Shown here in pieces: positions 37,370-51,231 of a stretch of 64,000 bases of DNA. The stretch lies in contig CM055607.1 in the NCBI GenBank assembly GCA_029379385.1, positions 13,516,001-13,580,000 of the forward strand, in the 5' to 3' direction. The notes below the pieces were generated by a model that ran no database searches, was not told the origin of the DNA, and was given only the letters and a program-made list of their open reading frames with translations. Position 1 is the first letter of the stretch; the number at the start of each line of letters is the position of its first letter. Origin of the DNA: Quillaja saponaria (Eukaryota; Streptophyta; Magnoliopsida; Fabales; Quillajaceae). The position numbers were made by a program, and so were the translations under genes.

Positions 37370-40183
37370 TGTAACACTCAGAGAAATTTTAATCTAGTTA
37401 GACTAAGCATGTGTTTAATTTAGTTTATTAAGATTAAGTATGTACATGTTAAAAATTTAGTTAATTGATAAATTGGGTAGAATATTTCATACATTCATTT
37501 ATGCATTTAATTTAGAGAATTTTAAGATAAAATTTTAAATATGAAAATTGGGACATTATCATGACATCATGCAATGACATCATGATGATATGATGTTGAC
37601 ATCATCATTTAGTTAGTTTATTTTGGATTGAAAGATTGAACCATCATTGGATGACATCATGATGATATGCACCATGACATCATCATTACCAATTATGGAA
37701 ACATGTAAATGTGGAACTAACTAGTTAGGGAATTGTTAAGATGGAACTAGGAAGAAACCAAACTAGGAAGAGAATCCTAGCTAAACCGTGGAGAACAAGG
37801 AATGGGGGGTGTGAATGCAATAAATAAATTAATATAGGTGGAAAGCTAGTATTTAATTAAAAGGTGAGGTGTAATACATATATAAAAAATGAGTTGCATA
37901 GGTGGCTATCCAAGTGTAAGGAGACTAAGAGATAACAAGCAGAAAGTTGCCATGTGTAAAGAGTAATGCACGCTCGTAGTAAAATCAAAATGTAAAGTAT
38001 GAATGATTAGGAAAATTAATGGAGAAGAAGCCAAGGGATTAATTGGCCTTAATAAAACCGGCCATGCACACACACACACACATTCCACTCTTTTGCAAAC
38101 TGTGAACTAGACACACCTAAAGGACAAAACACACACACCTAAACCTAAAAGGCCAAAATCGTAAACTAATAAAAGATAGAAGAAATTGTGAGCAAGAAGA
38201 AAAATGGCAAACCGTAGGAGGAAGAAGGAGAGGAATCGTGGACTAGGAGAAGAAAAGTTGTGGACTAGGACAAGAGAAGGAAAAACCGAGAAGAGGAAGA
38301 GGAAGAAAATGAGGAAGGAGTCTTAAAGGGAAGTAAGAAAAGGAAAACAAAAATTAAGGCTACTAGGCAAGTATTTATGCATTCCTTTGTTTATTTTTAT
38401 CTTTGCATTGAAAGTTTTTTCCTTGTTACTCTTATATTCTTCCTACATGTGAAAGTATGCATGAATCCTTTTTAGAAAACTTAAAGGAATGAGGAACATG
38501 ATAAATTGTTCTAGTAACTTGTTTTGAGTTCATGTTGGCCAAAGTTCCTAAATGTCCCATTGAAAGGATGCTCAAACCATAATATGGATTCTACTATCAA
38601 AAGGCCCTACTATGTATACGAAAGGTTGGTATCCATAGTTACATCAAAATCCTTATAAGGCATGCCTCGAGTTTGTATCGAGTTTGTATGAACCAGTCAA
38701 GAAGGTTACCAAGGAGTGAAAAAGACAAAAAATGATGAATTTTATATTGCATATTCCTATTCTTTAAAAGTGCCATCAAGAATCCTTTGTTGTTTATGTA
38801 TGGATACTTGTTGAGGTTCAACTCACTTTTCCTAAATCTTGATGCGCAGGTTGATTAAGCATTAATGAAAGTTTATATTATCCAAAATACTTTTGTATTT
38901 TGCTCATCTTTAGAGGAAGGAGTGGTGTACGTGACCAAACAATGAAAAATTGTAGATTATTGGTATAAGGAGGGTGATGATGATAGTCCTCTAATAGTCG
39001 TGTATGTCATTCTACCCTACTAGGTAGAAAACGGCCAAGGAATTTTGATGTAATGGCCATTGGACCTTAGGAAGACAAAGGGAAGATTTTGTGATTGTCA
39101 TAGTGTATAATTATGTAATTAGTTTGCACTTAGGCTTGATGTTTAAAAGGAGTCTTGTAAAATATGTGTAAAAGCTCCTTTTTGGTCCAAACATAGTATG
39201 TAACCTATGTAAAATATGTACATAAGTGGAATGAATGAACTAGGAGGTCGAGCCTCTTTTGTAGATCCTTGTAAATCCATGTACTCCATTTGGCCAAGAA
39301 GGAAAACCCCTAGGAAGGAATAGATGTCAATTCCGCCAAGGCATACTTTAGGAAAGAAAGATGGTAAAATTTGGTTATGGTAAGTGCAAGGATGAAAATT
39401 AACTAAGGACAAATGAAACAAATAGTAAAACACAAAATAGAATAATTTGAATAAGGAACATAGTACTATTCGGCAATGAACTAAAATTTGACACGGAAAG
39501 ACCAATAGTAACTTCAATAGGTCACTTGACATGAAATTTTAACAAGCATGTGTTAAAGAGGAATTAAGTAAATTAAGGATGTAGAATTGTTAAGTCAATT
39601 CTAGTTTAATAAGTTCTTAACCGATTCTAGTTTAAGGAATCAATAAAGAATTGGGGACATGAATTAATTTAAGTTGTAGGATGTGAATTCATTAAGTTAA
39701 TAGTTTAAGAATCAAACAAACTATAAGGTTATAAATCAATTTGAGTTCAAGGAATTAATGGTAATTTAATTAGACATACAAGTTAATAAAAGTTAAGTCT
39801 TGAAGGAAATAAATTAGTTAAGGAAATTAATTAGAGTGTTTTCTTGTAGTAAGTAATAATAAGGAGATCATCTAAGTAAAAGGAAGTTGATTAAATATGA
39901 TCTTTTGTAATAAGTAAAGTATAAATTAAAACTTAATTAAGCTAAGCAAATTCGGCCTTAAAAGGAAATAAAAGAAACTTTATAATTAAGTTTAAGTAAC
40001 TCAGTCTTAGGAAAATAAAAGGAAAATAAAATTTTTGGTAAAGGTTAATTAGTTGGGTTTTAAAAAGAATAAAAGAAGTATAGGTAATCTTGATGTCTTG
40101 ACAATTAATCAGTAATTACTCTTAATTAATACATTAAGACATTAATTTAATTAAGTCTAAGTTTAAGAAAGTAAGATGTTACA
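37370..40183 (+). mobile_element. Solo LTR of a Ty3/Gypsy-type retrotransposon, 2814 bp
   Basis: Begins TGTAACACTCAG and ends AAGATGTTACA, so the terminal 7 bases TGTAACA/TGTTACA are perfect inverted repeats with TG...CA ends. It is bounded by a 5 bp target duplication GCCAC (37365-37369, 40184-40188). The unoccupied version of the site (TAGCCACCATGA) is seen in the related sequence at 26206-26217. No gag or pol is present, so recombination between two LTRs has left one. Five TGACATCAT motifs cluster at 37562-37690. The large size and TGTAACAC start are typical of Tekay/Del-type chromovirus LTRs; the lineage is inferred. Confidence 0.9.
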
Positions 40184-40811
40184 GCCACCATGACAGAAAT
40201 GAGCTGTCTTATGTATGCAAATTTGTAATTGTTGGGATTGGAATTTTATCTAAATTTGTTATGGTCTTAGGTGCATATCTATAACTTTTTTTTAATTTAT
40301 TGGACAAGAAGGGTGGGTAGTGGTGGGTGGTGGTTTAGGTTAGTTCAATCGTGGTGGTGATGGTGATGTTTTGTAATAAAATTGAAGTCCACGAAAAAGG
40401 AAAAAAAGCAAAATTATTTTTTTTAATATATATATATATATTTTAAATCTGAGATTTTATATAACTATTTATGATGTCACGTGTCAATTTTTTATTTGTT
40501 TACCATGATATTTGTTAGTCAATATAATTTGTGTCAGTATTACTACTAATGAAATGTGAAGACAATAATTTAATTATAACAAAGTGAATAGTAAGAATCA
40601 CAGTAAATCCGAGTCAAATTACAAAACGTATAATTCAGTCTTTAATTTATTATGGATTCACTTGTGGTCTTCATCTCTATTTTTGTAAGTAGATATCATA
40701 TGATATGCACGATCACATAAAGTGAGTATTTGAAAATCTTGGTCGTCATATAGTTATGGCGAGTATTTACAAATCTCAAGTAAAGCTATGGTTTGCTTGC
40801 TCATGCTGTTA

Positions 40812-40996
40812 TGGGCTTGCCCTTGTAAAACAAAACTACACAAATGCCCTCCCACCCTTGGTCCATGGTCCATGGTCCATGTTCCGTGGTCCATGCCATA
40901 ATGCTTTTATTTTGTTTCTAAAAATATGGATTGGACTCGGCCTTATCCACTACCCAAAGGATGCGTTTGCCCATGAGAACGATTTTTAGGGTTAAA
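40812..40996 (+). promoter_or_regulatory. S15a gene 2 promoter: site II motif and telo-box
   Basis: TGGGCT at 40812-40817 and TTAGGGTTAAA at 40986-40996 are kept. The second site II of gene 1 is changed here to TGGACT (40932-40937). Between them a GGTCCAT phrase is present about four times (40859-40895) against two in gene 1. The leader exon ends at 41084; the leader intron spans 41085-41958. Confidence 0.65.
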
Positions 40997-41927
40997 TAGA
41001 CCGTCATTTCTTGTTCTCTTTACCTGCGACAACTGCGGTAGCACTACAACCAGCCTCCTCCACCCGGCATCGGCTGCAGCTCCGGTATATACTCCCTCAC
41101 TTTATAGTTCTCTTTGTCTCTCTGTTATTCTTTGTGTTCCAGTTCACCTCTTCAATTTTTCTTTTTTCTCTTATTTCATACTTCATCATTTCAGTTTTAA
41201 GATTTTTTTCGATAACCAGTTTTTTTTTTTTTTTTTTTTTCATTATTACTCAAAGAATTGTTTTTGTTTATTGGGTTTTCTGTATTTTATGTTTTTCTTT
41301 GTTTTGTTCTTTCACTCAATCTTCCTCTTTCCCAGCACTGTAAATTTTGTTTTTTTTTTTTTTTTCTTTTGTGTTTCGTTTTTTACTTGCTGATTAAACC
41401 CAATATTGTTGTCTCGTTAGTTCTAGCTTTTGGTCTGGAGAGTGCTGTGACCTTCCGGACGCTCTCCTTTCCCTTTTCGTTTTGTTAACTTATACTTGTA
41501 ATTGCGTGATCTTTTTCTTTCCCAATCTGTATTATTTGCAGGATATGTCAGTTATGTCATTTAGAATTACCAATTTATGTCATCACGTGTTAAAGGGGGC
41601 ATGGAGTCATGGAATATTGCAGACAACCTTGTTTGAATAGATGGGTGTGATCAGTTTTGTGAATTTCTTGTATCAATCATTATAATGGTTAAGTTATTGG
41701 TCTTGTTTGCCCATGGGCCTTAAGTAGCTCTTTAACTTACTACAATTTAAATGGAATTGTTGAGTAAATGGTTTATCTGTGACATAAGGAAACTGGGAAG
41801 AAGGGGGAGAGAACAATAATAGTTCTCGGATATATCAATCACAATAGTGCACGACCCTCCTCGTTTCTTATTATTTATTTAGTTACCATTTTCTCATGTA
41901 TTGTCTGCACAATAATGTTTCTTGTGA

Positions 41928-42733
<806 letters not shown>

Positions 42734-43689
42734 TCTAGGATGAGTTTTATAATTATTAGCAGTATTCAGTTTCTGTCTTTCTGGGGAGGATGTACTATTA
42801 CTGTTCTTTTCTTCATTTGCTTTTGCAAATGATAATATTACCGGGTTTCTTTTTTTTTTTCTTAGAAGAAGCAGTCATTGTGGATTTATCCAAATGCAGA
42901 TCTGAGTTAGATTATTGTATTTGAATGAGATATGTAGAACAAAAGTGCTGCTAGTTGCCAAAGATCAACACATGATGTCAAGAGTTTTAATTAATGGTGC
43001 CATGATTCTGTCCAAGGGAACTTTTTTTGCATTGTTCAGCCCTTATCTCGTGCATTTTCTACATATGAGCATTATATTCAGATAGGATATAGCATTGTGA
43101 ATTGCTTTTCTGGCTTTCTTAACCGTTTTGTTTAGTTTTTGAGCGTTGCTTTTCTGGCTTTCTAGACTTTAAGGAAGTTCTTTGTTTAATTTCTTTCTTT
43201 TAGGTGCTCCTAGGTTATGATTCTGGGTCCGACATTGAATTTCTCTAGTTGTTTCTGGTGACTTGGCTTAGTATTTAAACTGGCTTGTATCTAATGCTTC
43301 CATACACAGTTATAATTTGTTTCAAAACTTGCAATTACACTGCACCATTGATAATAATATATTGTTTAACCAATAGGCTTAGAAAATGTTAATAAGTAAT
43401 CAATAATTATAAGCATTTTATTATCAAGAGGCTTATATAATAGTTGCTGAAGAGTTTTGCGATTCGTGAATTAAAATTATGATTTTGATTCATGTACCAA
43501 ATGATTTTAAAAAATAATTGGGTGGTTATTTTCAAATATAAGAATAAGCAATTATGGAACTCTAGGGAAATTGATTTTGGTGGCTAAGTTTGTTATTTTT
43601 GTTGAGAAGGTAAAGAACAAATTTTTTTTATTTTGGTGTGAATAATTTGATTTTAATCGGATTAAATAGATGGTTCGTTGAAATAGCAA

Positions 43690-44210
43690 ATGATCATTGG
43701 AAATAGCGACATAATTGAAACTCCATTGGAGCTGGTATATCACACTAGGTGGCTGGTAGACGTGGTCTCTTGTATTCATCTGCTTCGCAATCTAACTAAG
43801 CAAGAAGCAAACTGTCTATCCATACTACGTTCCTCGAACCTATCCCTTCAAAGTCTCTACAAGGTAGCTGGATTAAATGGAAACCGCCACCTCCCAACTG
43901 TTTCAAGTTAAAAACCGATGGCTCATCCATCAATGGAAAAGGTACAGGTGGAGGTATGTGGTTCAAGATTTGTTACGCAACATTAAAATTTAATCGAGAT
44001 AAAAATAAAAAAAGTGTCTTCAAGAGATATGTCAAAAAAAAATTCGAGTTAATTACGAGACTTTTTTTTTGGTAAAGCATATCTCGAGAAGTCAACAATT
44101 TGACAGATCGTCTTACTGCTTTGGGTTACTTTGAAATTACTATTCACTTGTATGATAAGGTTACCTCAAGTTGTACCTATGCTTTTCACATTTGAATGTC
44201 ATGGTTATTT
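43690..44210 (+). mobile_element. LINE RNase H domain fragment, degraded
   Basis: Pieces in different frames match the RNase H domain at the end of plant LINE polyproteins: WKPPPPNCFKLKTDGSS (from 43878), then GKGTGGGMW. After stops and shifts comes LVKHISREVNNLTDRLTALG (about 44072-44130). The usual reverse transcriptase is absent. It lies just beyond the right edge of duplication unit 2. Confidence 0.75.
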
Positions 44211-45824
44211 TACCTTTCATTAGTCATAATCGGGTTTATAATGGGTGAGTATCCCGTGTTTCTTTTACATCGTAAATTTTTAAATTGTTAGTTTTGAAAT
44301 GAAGAGTCTCCCATATATTTATGGCTTTCTAGCTTTATTTTCCATTATTGAACATGGAACAGTCTCCCAAGAAATTAGTCTTATTTGTCTCTCCATCATA
44401 CAGTTAAGAAGATTAAGATGTTTTACCTAGAACAAAATTAAGTGGGTAGTGGACAAACATATCCTTTGTCTAAAAGTGATGGGGAGAAGATTAACTACTA
44501 AAAGCTTAGGCATTAAGATTTTTCGAGATAGGTACGAGAAAAAAAATTAGTTGACTATAGTAGGTATTTTTCTTTGTTATATGAGAAACATTGATTTGGG
44601 AAGAGGTCTAGTTGTTCTTTGAATTTAGTTTCAGTTTTAGTTTTGTCATCATTGCAAAAGGGAAAGTATCTAAGGCTAGCCAATTTTCTATAGTAGTAGA
44701 ATAAAAGTACTCCTCTTATAATATAAATTATTTTTTGGAATCATATAAGTTTGTGACGTAGTTAACTTTCTTTACTTTATAAAAAAGAAAAAAAAATTAA
44801 TATTAAATTCTTAAGATATTATATGCTCATTTATCTTACTACTTGGTTATTTAAAAACTTGTTTAGTGGTTGGTTGTCTTCTCACTATTTTTCCCCTTGT
44901 CATTTACTGCCAACTTGCAGTCGCAATTAAAAACCTCTATTCAATTAGTTGCCGTCACATAAATCTTTTAAATCATTGTTTGTAGACAGGACCACCGTCA
45001 AGGTAATTAAATAACTAGACATTCATGCCACATAGCATCAACTTTGATATTTCTTCAATTATTTGACCAAAAAATTAAAATTAAATTCTTTTTTCTTTTT
45101 GACATCAAAGATGGTTTTAGGGTAATGAATTTCAGATCTTCAAATGAGCAAAATCAATTTAGTTTCAATAAATTAAAAGATTGTCGTTGTAAATTTATTA
45201 ATTTTTTTGCTTTTATTATTTAAATTTAATTTTTCTATTCGTCACTAAAAATGATGTATTAAATTAATACGAATGGAGAAAAAAAAATTATATAGCTGAC
45301 CCCAATTATAACTATAAATAATTTGTGATTGAAGACTTACCTGAATTGAGTTGAATTTTTCAATTCAAAAAAAAAATAAATATTAATTAAATTAAATATA
45401 AGAGTGATAATTTGACGAGCGAGTTGAGTATTCAATCCAACTAGGTTGAATTTTTTATATAATTAACTGATTTATGTATTGTATTTAATTTGGATCAAAT
45501 TATTATCCCTGAAAGTAATAAAAAATTAACAAAAATTGTATAAGAAGTTAAAAAGCAAAAACATGAAGAGAAAAAATTGTGTGGTATCATACCACCACGT
45601 AGGATTGTGGTTATACAAATAATAAATAGTCACTTAATGAGTTTCTAAATTTAAAGAGATTTACAGAAGTTTTCAAAATTAAAGATTTTGTAATCATGAT
45701 TAATTCAACAACTTAGCTATAGTTTTGGAATTTTAATTTCAAAATTTAAAACTCATTAAATAATGTAGTCACTTTTTATTAGTGTGACCATAATTTGACA
45801 TGATAGCATCAAGAAATTTTTCAG

Positions 45825-45864
<40 letters not shown>

Positions 45865-46200
45865 TAGTTTGATATATATTAAATTATTTGTGGATTTGTT
45901 ATATGTAAAAAAACTTATTATAAAAAGAAGAAAAAGAAAAATTGAGCCAGCAAAACCAATCGGATTATGATATGATCCATTCCCATGACATGCCAATCTA
46001 ATTTAAGCATCAAGTTCAATGAATGTTAAACAAATTGTTATTTTTTCTAAAATGGGTGAATATCAACCATACAACAATTGACTCACTGCGAAATGAGTCA
46101 AATTAGGTCGTCTTAGACGATTCTGACGTGGTATTACATCTCCTGGGGCCCATTTCTCCACCAATAAAAAGGTGAAAACAAGAAAATGTAGTCGCTGTAG
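44211..46200. other. AT-rich intergenic stretch with (AT)n microsatellite
   Basis: No gene recognised. A run of A followed by (AT)n sits at about 45825-45867. Other content is low-complexity AT-rich sequence up to the ACR10 leader. Confidence 0.5.
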
Positions 46201-46230
46201 CTTGAGCAGAAAATACATACTAAAACTTCG

Positions 46231-46302
46231 CCGGAGCATGCTCCGGTGATGCTCTGGGCTCTCAAATCTAAATCAGACGATTTCTGTGGAGAAATTCCTT
46301 AA
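46231..46302 (+). promoter_or_regulatory. ACR10 leader: 16 bp palindrome and two upstream ORFs
   Basis: CCGGAGCATGCTCCGG (46231-46246) is a perfect palindrome, about 75 bp before the ACR10 ATG. The ATG inside it opens a 3-codon ORF (46238-46249). A second ATG at 46249 opens a 17-codon ORF ending with TAA at 46300-46302, 18 bp before the main start. Whether both are in the mRNA depends on the unknown transcription start; a translational control role is inference. Confidence 0.45.
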
Positions 46303-46320
46303 ATCCTTGGTGATTTAGAT

Positions 46321-49300
46321 ATGGGAATACCATGCGAAGACCTCGTCGTGATTCAACATGGAAAGAATCCCGATGAGCCCTCTGTCATTACTGTGAATTG
46401 CCCGGACAAAGCTGGGCTCGCTTGTGATATTTGTAGAATTATCCTCGAATTTGGTCTCCTTGTTACTAGAGCAGGTATTGTATTCACATTTTCTGGAAAT
46501 CTATGAAAAGGGTCTGTGGATAGGAGGGGATTTTGATTTGTGTTACTGTGTATATTTGAAAAGTTTAATTGGAGTCACTTTGATTGATTTCACTTTTACT
46601 TTATAAATCTTCTGGGAAGGATGGGGTTAGGATTCAGGCTTTTTGTTCCCTTAATGAGAATTATTTTGCCAAGCTCAAATTAGTGCTTTAAGACCTTATG
46701 GTTCCTTGGTGATTCAATTATTATTGTTTGGTTGCCTGACCTTGTATCAATTCCAGGTTGGAAGTCATTTTGGTTATATACTTATATAGGGTTTGCTTCA
46801 GTTGTGTTTGATTCTTCCTAGTTGATACGCAAGATATAAGATAATTTTTTTGTGCAGATTTTTCAACTGATGGAAGATGGGGTTACATTGTAATATGGGT
46901 TGATCCACATCCTAAATCACTTAAAGTGGATTGGGAAAGCTTGAAAAACCGACTCTTTTCTGCTTGTCCTTCATGTTTGTTTTCATATCACTTCAGTCAA
47001 CAGTCGAGTAGCCCATCACCAGCTCCAGTATACCTGTTGAAGGTTTGGTGCATTGATCAAAAAGGATTGTTACATGGTAAATAGTGAAGATACTTTTTTT
47101 TTTCTTTTTTCTTTTTTCTTTTTTGCTTCTTCTTTGTTTTCTTCCATCCTGTGATAAGCAGCTGATGTGATTTGCATATTTTCAGATGTTACTGATGTCC
47201 TTTGCAAGCATGAACTTACAATTCAAAGAGTGAAAGTGATGACTACACCAGATGGAAAGGCCTTAGACCTGTTTTTCATCACAGATGCCATGTGAGTCTT
47301 TTAGATTGAAGTTTCAGATAATTTTGCATGGATTAATGCTCTTCATATGTATTGCATAAGGTGCAGACACAACCAAAGTTGCTAGAAGTTTTTCCCAAGT
47401 TGTTCAGTGTGTGTTCATGAAGCTTGCCAACAGTGCTGGTGGCCTGCTGGGTTGTGTCCTATAGTGTTTTTTTTGTTACCCTGCAATTTCTTAGTAGATG
47501 TTTGTTAGCGTCTACTGTAATACTAAGTGGATTCCCCTTAGTAGATGTTTGTTAGTGTCTACTATAATACTAAGTGGATTCCCCTTATTGGTATTAAGAA
47601 GAAGAAACAGCATGAAAATGCTAATATAACAACTTAAGAAATTATTGTTCTCATTCTCACTCCCCTTGAGATTTTTGTACCTGGGAAGAATGGAAGATGA
47701 GAAAAAGAAAGAGGTATTTTACTGAAAGAAGTAGAAGAAATAAGTTTCTTTCTTCGAAACCTTGGGTCAATGGATAGGTTATACGACATGAGATGCCAGT
47801 AGAGTATACTAACTATACATAAGTAAAAGGAACATCATCAACTTTATTGTGCTTTAAGATCATTACTGGAGAAGTTGATGAAATCAAATTGTTTTAATTC
47901 GTTTTTGTCTGAACCATTAGAGTTTCAGTTTTATTACTACTGCTTGTTTTTCAATAAGGACAACTTGAAGCCTTGGATGGTAGTAAGAATTATGTCCATG
48001 TATGTTTCTTTGAGTATGTCCTATAACCAGAACTGTTTTTATATTCTCTCCTTAGCTGAAAAAGTGAAAATCTTTTGGATGGACACTGCAGTATGCTCAA
48101 TTTGAAAAAACAAGGGCCAGGGGAGGGGGTTACTCATCATACACGTTAGTATCACATTTATGCATGGAATTAGTGGCAAATGCTGTCTATCTTATGTATG
48201 TCAATTGTCACACTATTGTATATTAAATGAGCTTTGTATATAGCTGTCATCAAGATCATAGTGAAAAACTCTGTAGTCTCTTCTGGCCTGATGCGCCGCC
48301 CTTCTCATTTTCAAGTTATCTTTTGCATGTGTTATTAGGTTGCTATTATTTGAGGTCCAGTTGTTTTCTTGTTTGTTTTTTTTTTTTTTTTTGGATTAGA
48401 TAAGTACCTCAAGAAGTTTTCTTTCAATTTTAAACTTAGTTGCGACTGTTATGTTAATAATATCACTAAGCCAGTGGGCTTTTGATTTAAATACCTGTCC
48501 TCCTCCTAGTCTGGGTTTTGAGTCCCCATTAGCAAGGTTGGTGGATTTGGGCTTAGACTTCATGTCCAGCAACTGTGAGGGTGCGCGGTTGGTCCCCTCT
48601 GTCTACACCCCTACTTTGGTTCCCTGGGGGTCAGTGCTGACCTTTCCCGCTCCCTGTCCTTTTTATCTTTACTAAAAGAGAAAAAGGAAAAATAATGCAA
48701 CTGAGATATTTTTATGAAGATTATCATTTGCTAGAGTTATACTCTTTTGGAATCTTAATTCCCATGTGCCCAGATATCAAATGAGTTTCAATACTGGCAC
48801 AACATTTTTGATTGTTTCTTTCATAATTCTGACAACCCAAGTGACCATAATTGTCAATCATAGGTAGGTGATTTGATTGTGTTTTCGCATTAAAAACTAA
48901 AAGCTGCAAGAAAATTTAGTGTTTCCTGATCATTTAACCAGGCTTGAACGCTTGATTATAGGAGGACAGCTGTACACGATTGTGAAACAAGAATAGGAAA
49001 TTACAATATTGTAATCCTACATGCTTATAAAAATAAAAAAAGAATAGGAAGTTACAATGCTTTAATGTAAAACTTGAAATAAAAATGGAATAGAACATAT
49101 AATGTTTCCCTTTGAACTATAAATTTTTTGGTGGGATCACTGGAATGCAATAAGTGTGGGTACCTTTTCTCATAATATTTGGTACCATTTAGTTGTTTTG
49201 GTAAAGAAAAGTCACATGACCTGAGGTAATCATGGCTGTTGTTGTTTTGAAAATTCTGGATCATAAGTAATTTATAAAAGTCTATGAAATATTTCTGTAT

Positions 49301-51231
49301 CTGTTTACAAATGTAATTTGTGGGTGTTGTTTCAGTTGTTCTATGTAACATTTTTTTTCTAATTACAATAATCTAGAAGATTCTCACAAAAATCATATAT
49401 AAGATAATTTATTTGTTTTTTTGCTAATATGAAGTACCTAAGGTCTAAGGAGCATCTGTTGATTCAATATGAATCTCCTTTTTGGAAAGACCAACATTAT
49501 CAAACATAAGCCAAGTCGCTCCCTCATTTTGCCAACAAATCTTCTTATGCCCTATACTTTTATAATGTTTTCTCCTTGATCATTTAGAAATAGTGATAAA
49601 ACATATTCCCGAAATCCACTAATTATTTATTCAACAAATATAGCTGCTATTTAATGATGCTACAAATGAGAAATCACTAACCAGAAATCACTAACCACTG
49701 TTGTCTGTATATTTGTGGTCATTTATTTAGTGCTGATCTGGCACTTTATGTTTTAGGGAACTATTGCACACAAAACAGAGGCGTCAAGATGTATGTGACA
49801 ATCTGATGTCTGTTTTAGGAGATTATTGCATCTCCTGTGAACTTCAGTTGGCAGGGGCTGAATTTGGAAGTTTGCAGGGGTTTTCTTCTCTTCCATCTGC
49901 AGTTGCTGAAGAGTTGTTTAGTTTTGAGCTGTCAGACAAAAGTATGTCTTTGCAACCTCTCAGCGCAGATTTGAAAGTACTGAAGAAAGCTGAAGTTACA
50001 GTGGATAATTTGTTGAGCCCCGCTCATACATTGCTTCAGATAAAGTGTGTTGATCAAAAGGGCTTATGCTATGACATTATGAGGATTTCCAAGGACTATG
50101 ATATTCAGGTACTTATAAGTTCATTGTTACACATTTTATTTATAATTGTTAGCCTCCTCATTGTCTACTGTTATGTTTTCTATTTTTCTTTCTCTCTTGC
50201 TTCTTGCTTCTTGCTTCTTGTTTTTTTTTTTTTTTTTTTTTTTGGTGGGGTTATGTCAGAGAAAGGAGCAGTGTTTTGTTCAATAAATGAAAAGAGGAGA
50301 AGTAAAAAACAGAAACTTCAAAACTGGAAATGGAAGTTCAAAGGGAACTCCTTCAGATGGAGTTCTTGAGATAATTGTAAATAATTGTAACCAACCTTTT
50401 CTTTTTCTTGTGAGGTGCTGAAACGCATTGACATTCAAATCTGTTAAATTTCTCACTTCGTGCCTCTCTTTTTCCGTCTGGGCTAGTTCCTTTTCTGTTG
50501 CTCAGTACTATCCCTTCTTATCTGGAAGGTTTGCCATTATTTCTCCTTTCTAAGGAGAAAGAAGTAGCCTTTATGGTTTAAGAGTACGATGTAACTCTAT
50601 TACTTTATATGGTTGGATGTATACATTTGATTCCTAAGTAGGACTTTTGCTAATGTTGGGTTATTTTGTTTTTCTTTTTCCCTTAGATTGCTTATGGTCG
50701 AATCTCTTCAAGTCTGAAAGGTTTCCGAAATATCGACTTATTTGTCCAGCAAAAGGATGGGGAAAAGATTGTAGATCCTGAGAGTCAGATTAAACTATGT
50801 TCTTGTTTAAAGGAAGAGATGCTTCATCCGTTGCGAGTGATTATTGTCAACCGGGGGCCAGATACAGAATTACTGGTTGCCAATCCAGTAGAGGTATCCG
50901 GGAAGGGAAGGCCTCGTGTATTCTATGATGTGACTTTTGCTCTAAAAACTCTAGGAATATGCATCTTCTCGGTATGATTTCAATATAAGAGTTTGCCATG
51001 AAATTTTGGGCATGTGTCCTTACTTATAGTACTGAGAACTTATGTAAGTCTTTCTGATAAATCCTCTTTGTCCTTGTGTTGTAGGCTGAAATTGGGAGGC
51101 ACTCAACATCAGAACGCCAGTGGGAGGTCTACAGATTTTTATTGGATGAAAGTCGTGAATTTCCATTAGCAAGTAGCCGAGCTAGAACTCAGATTGTGGA
51201 CAAAGTTAGAAGAACATTGATGGGCTGGTGA
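46321..51231 (+). CDS. ACR10: ACT domain-containing protein ACR10
   Basis: Plant ACT-repeat protein, thought to sense amino acids; no enzymatic domain. Six exons with GT-AG sites (46321-46474, 46858-47076, 47186-47291, 49757-50108, 50687-50971, 51085-51231) give 1263 nt, 420 residues. ACT-type segments: VITVNCPDKAGLACDICRII (22-41), LLKVWCIDQKGLLHDVTDVL (111-130), LLQIKCVDQKGLCYDIMRIS (252-271), and a C-terminal one containing RPRVFYDVTFALKTLGICIF. FSSLPS, HTKQR, VNRGPDTELLVANPVE and the final TLMGW point to ACR10 over its paralogue ACR9. Intron 3 is unusually long (47292-49756) and holds a SINE-like insert and a short tandem duplication. The ATG at 46321 gives the family start (MGI...). Confidence 0.94.
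47492..47585. repeat. 47 bp tandem duplication in ACR10 intron 3
   Basis: Two adjacent copies of a 47 bp unit, starting TAGTAGATGTTTGTTAG at 47492 and 47539, differ at two positions. Each has a small inverted pair GTAGA/TCTAC. Confidence 0.85.
48460..48690 (+). mobile_element. SINE-like insertion in ACR10 intron 3
   Basis: A GC-richer island of about 230 bp within an AT-rich intron. It has AAGCCAGTGGGCTTTT near its start, a possible B-box GGTTTTGAGTCCCC (about 48514-48527), and an A-rich tail after TTTATCTTTACTAAAAG. Size and layout fit a plant tRNA-derived SINE, but the A box is weak. Confidence 0.4.

Noticed and set aside
38068..38084. (CA)n tract with a small minus-strand frame
   Set aside because: Microsatellite inside the solo LTR; frame has no coding character.
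41011..41488. 110- and 76-codon Phe-rich frames
   Set aside because: Lie mostly in the matching leader exon and leader intron of S15a gene 2.
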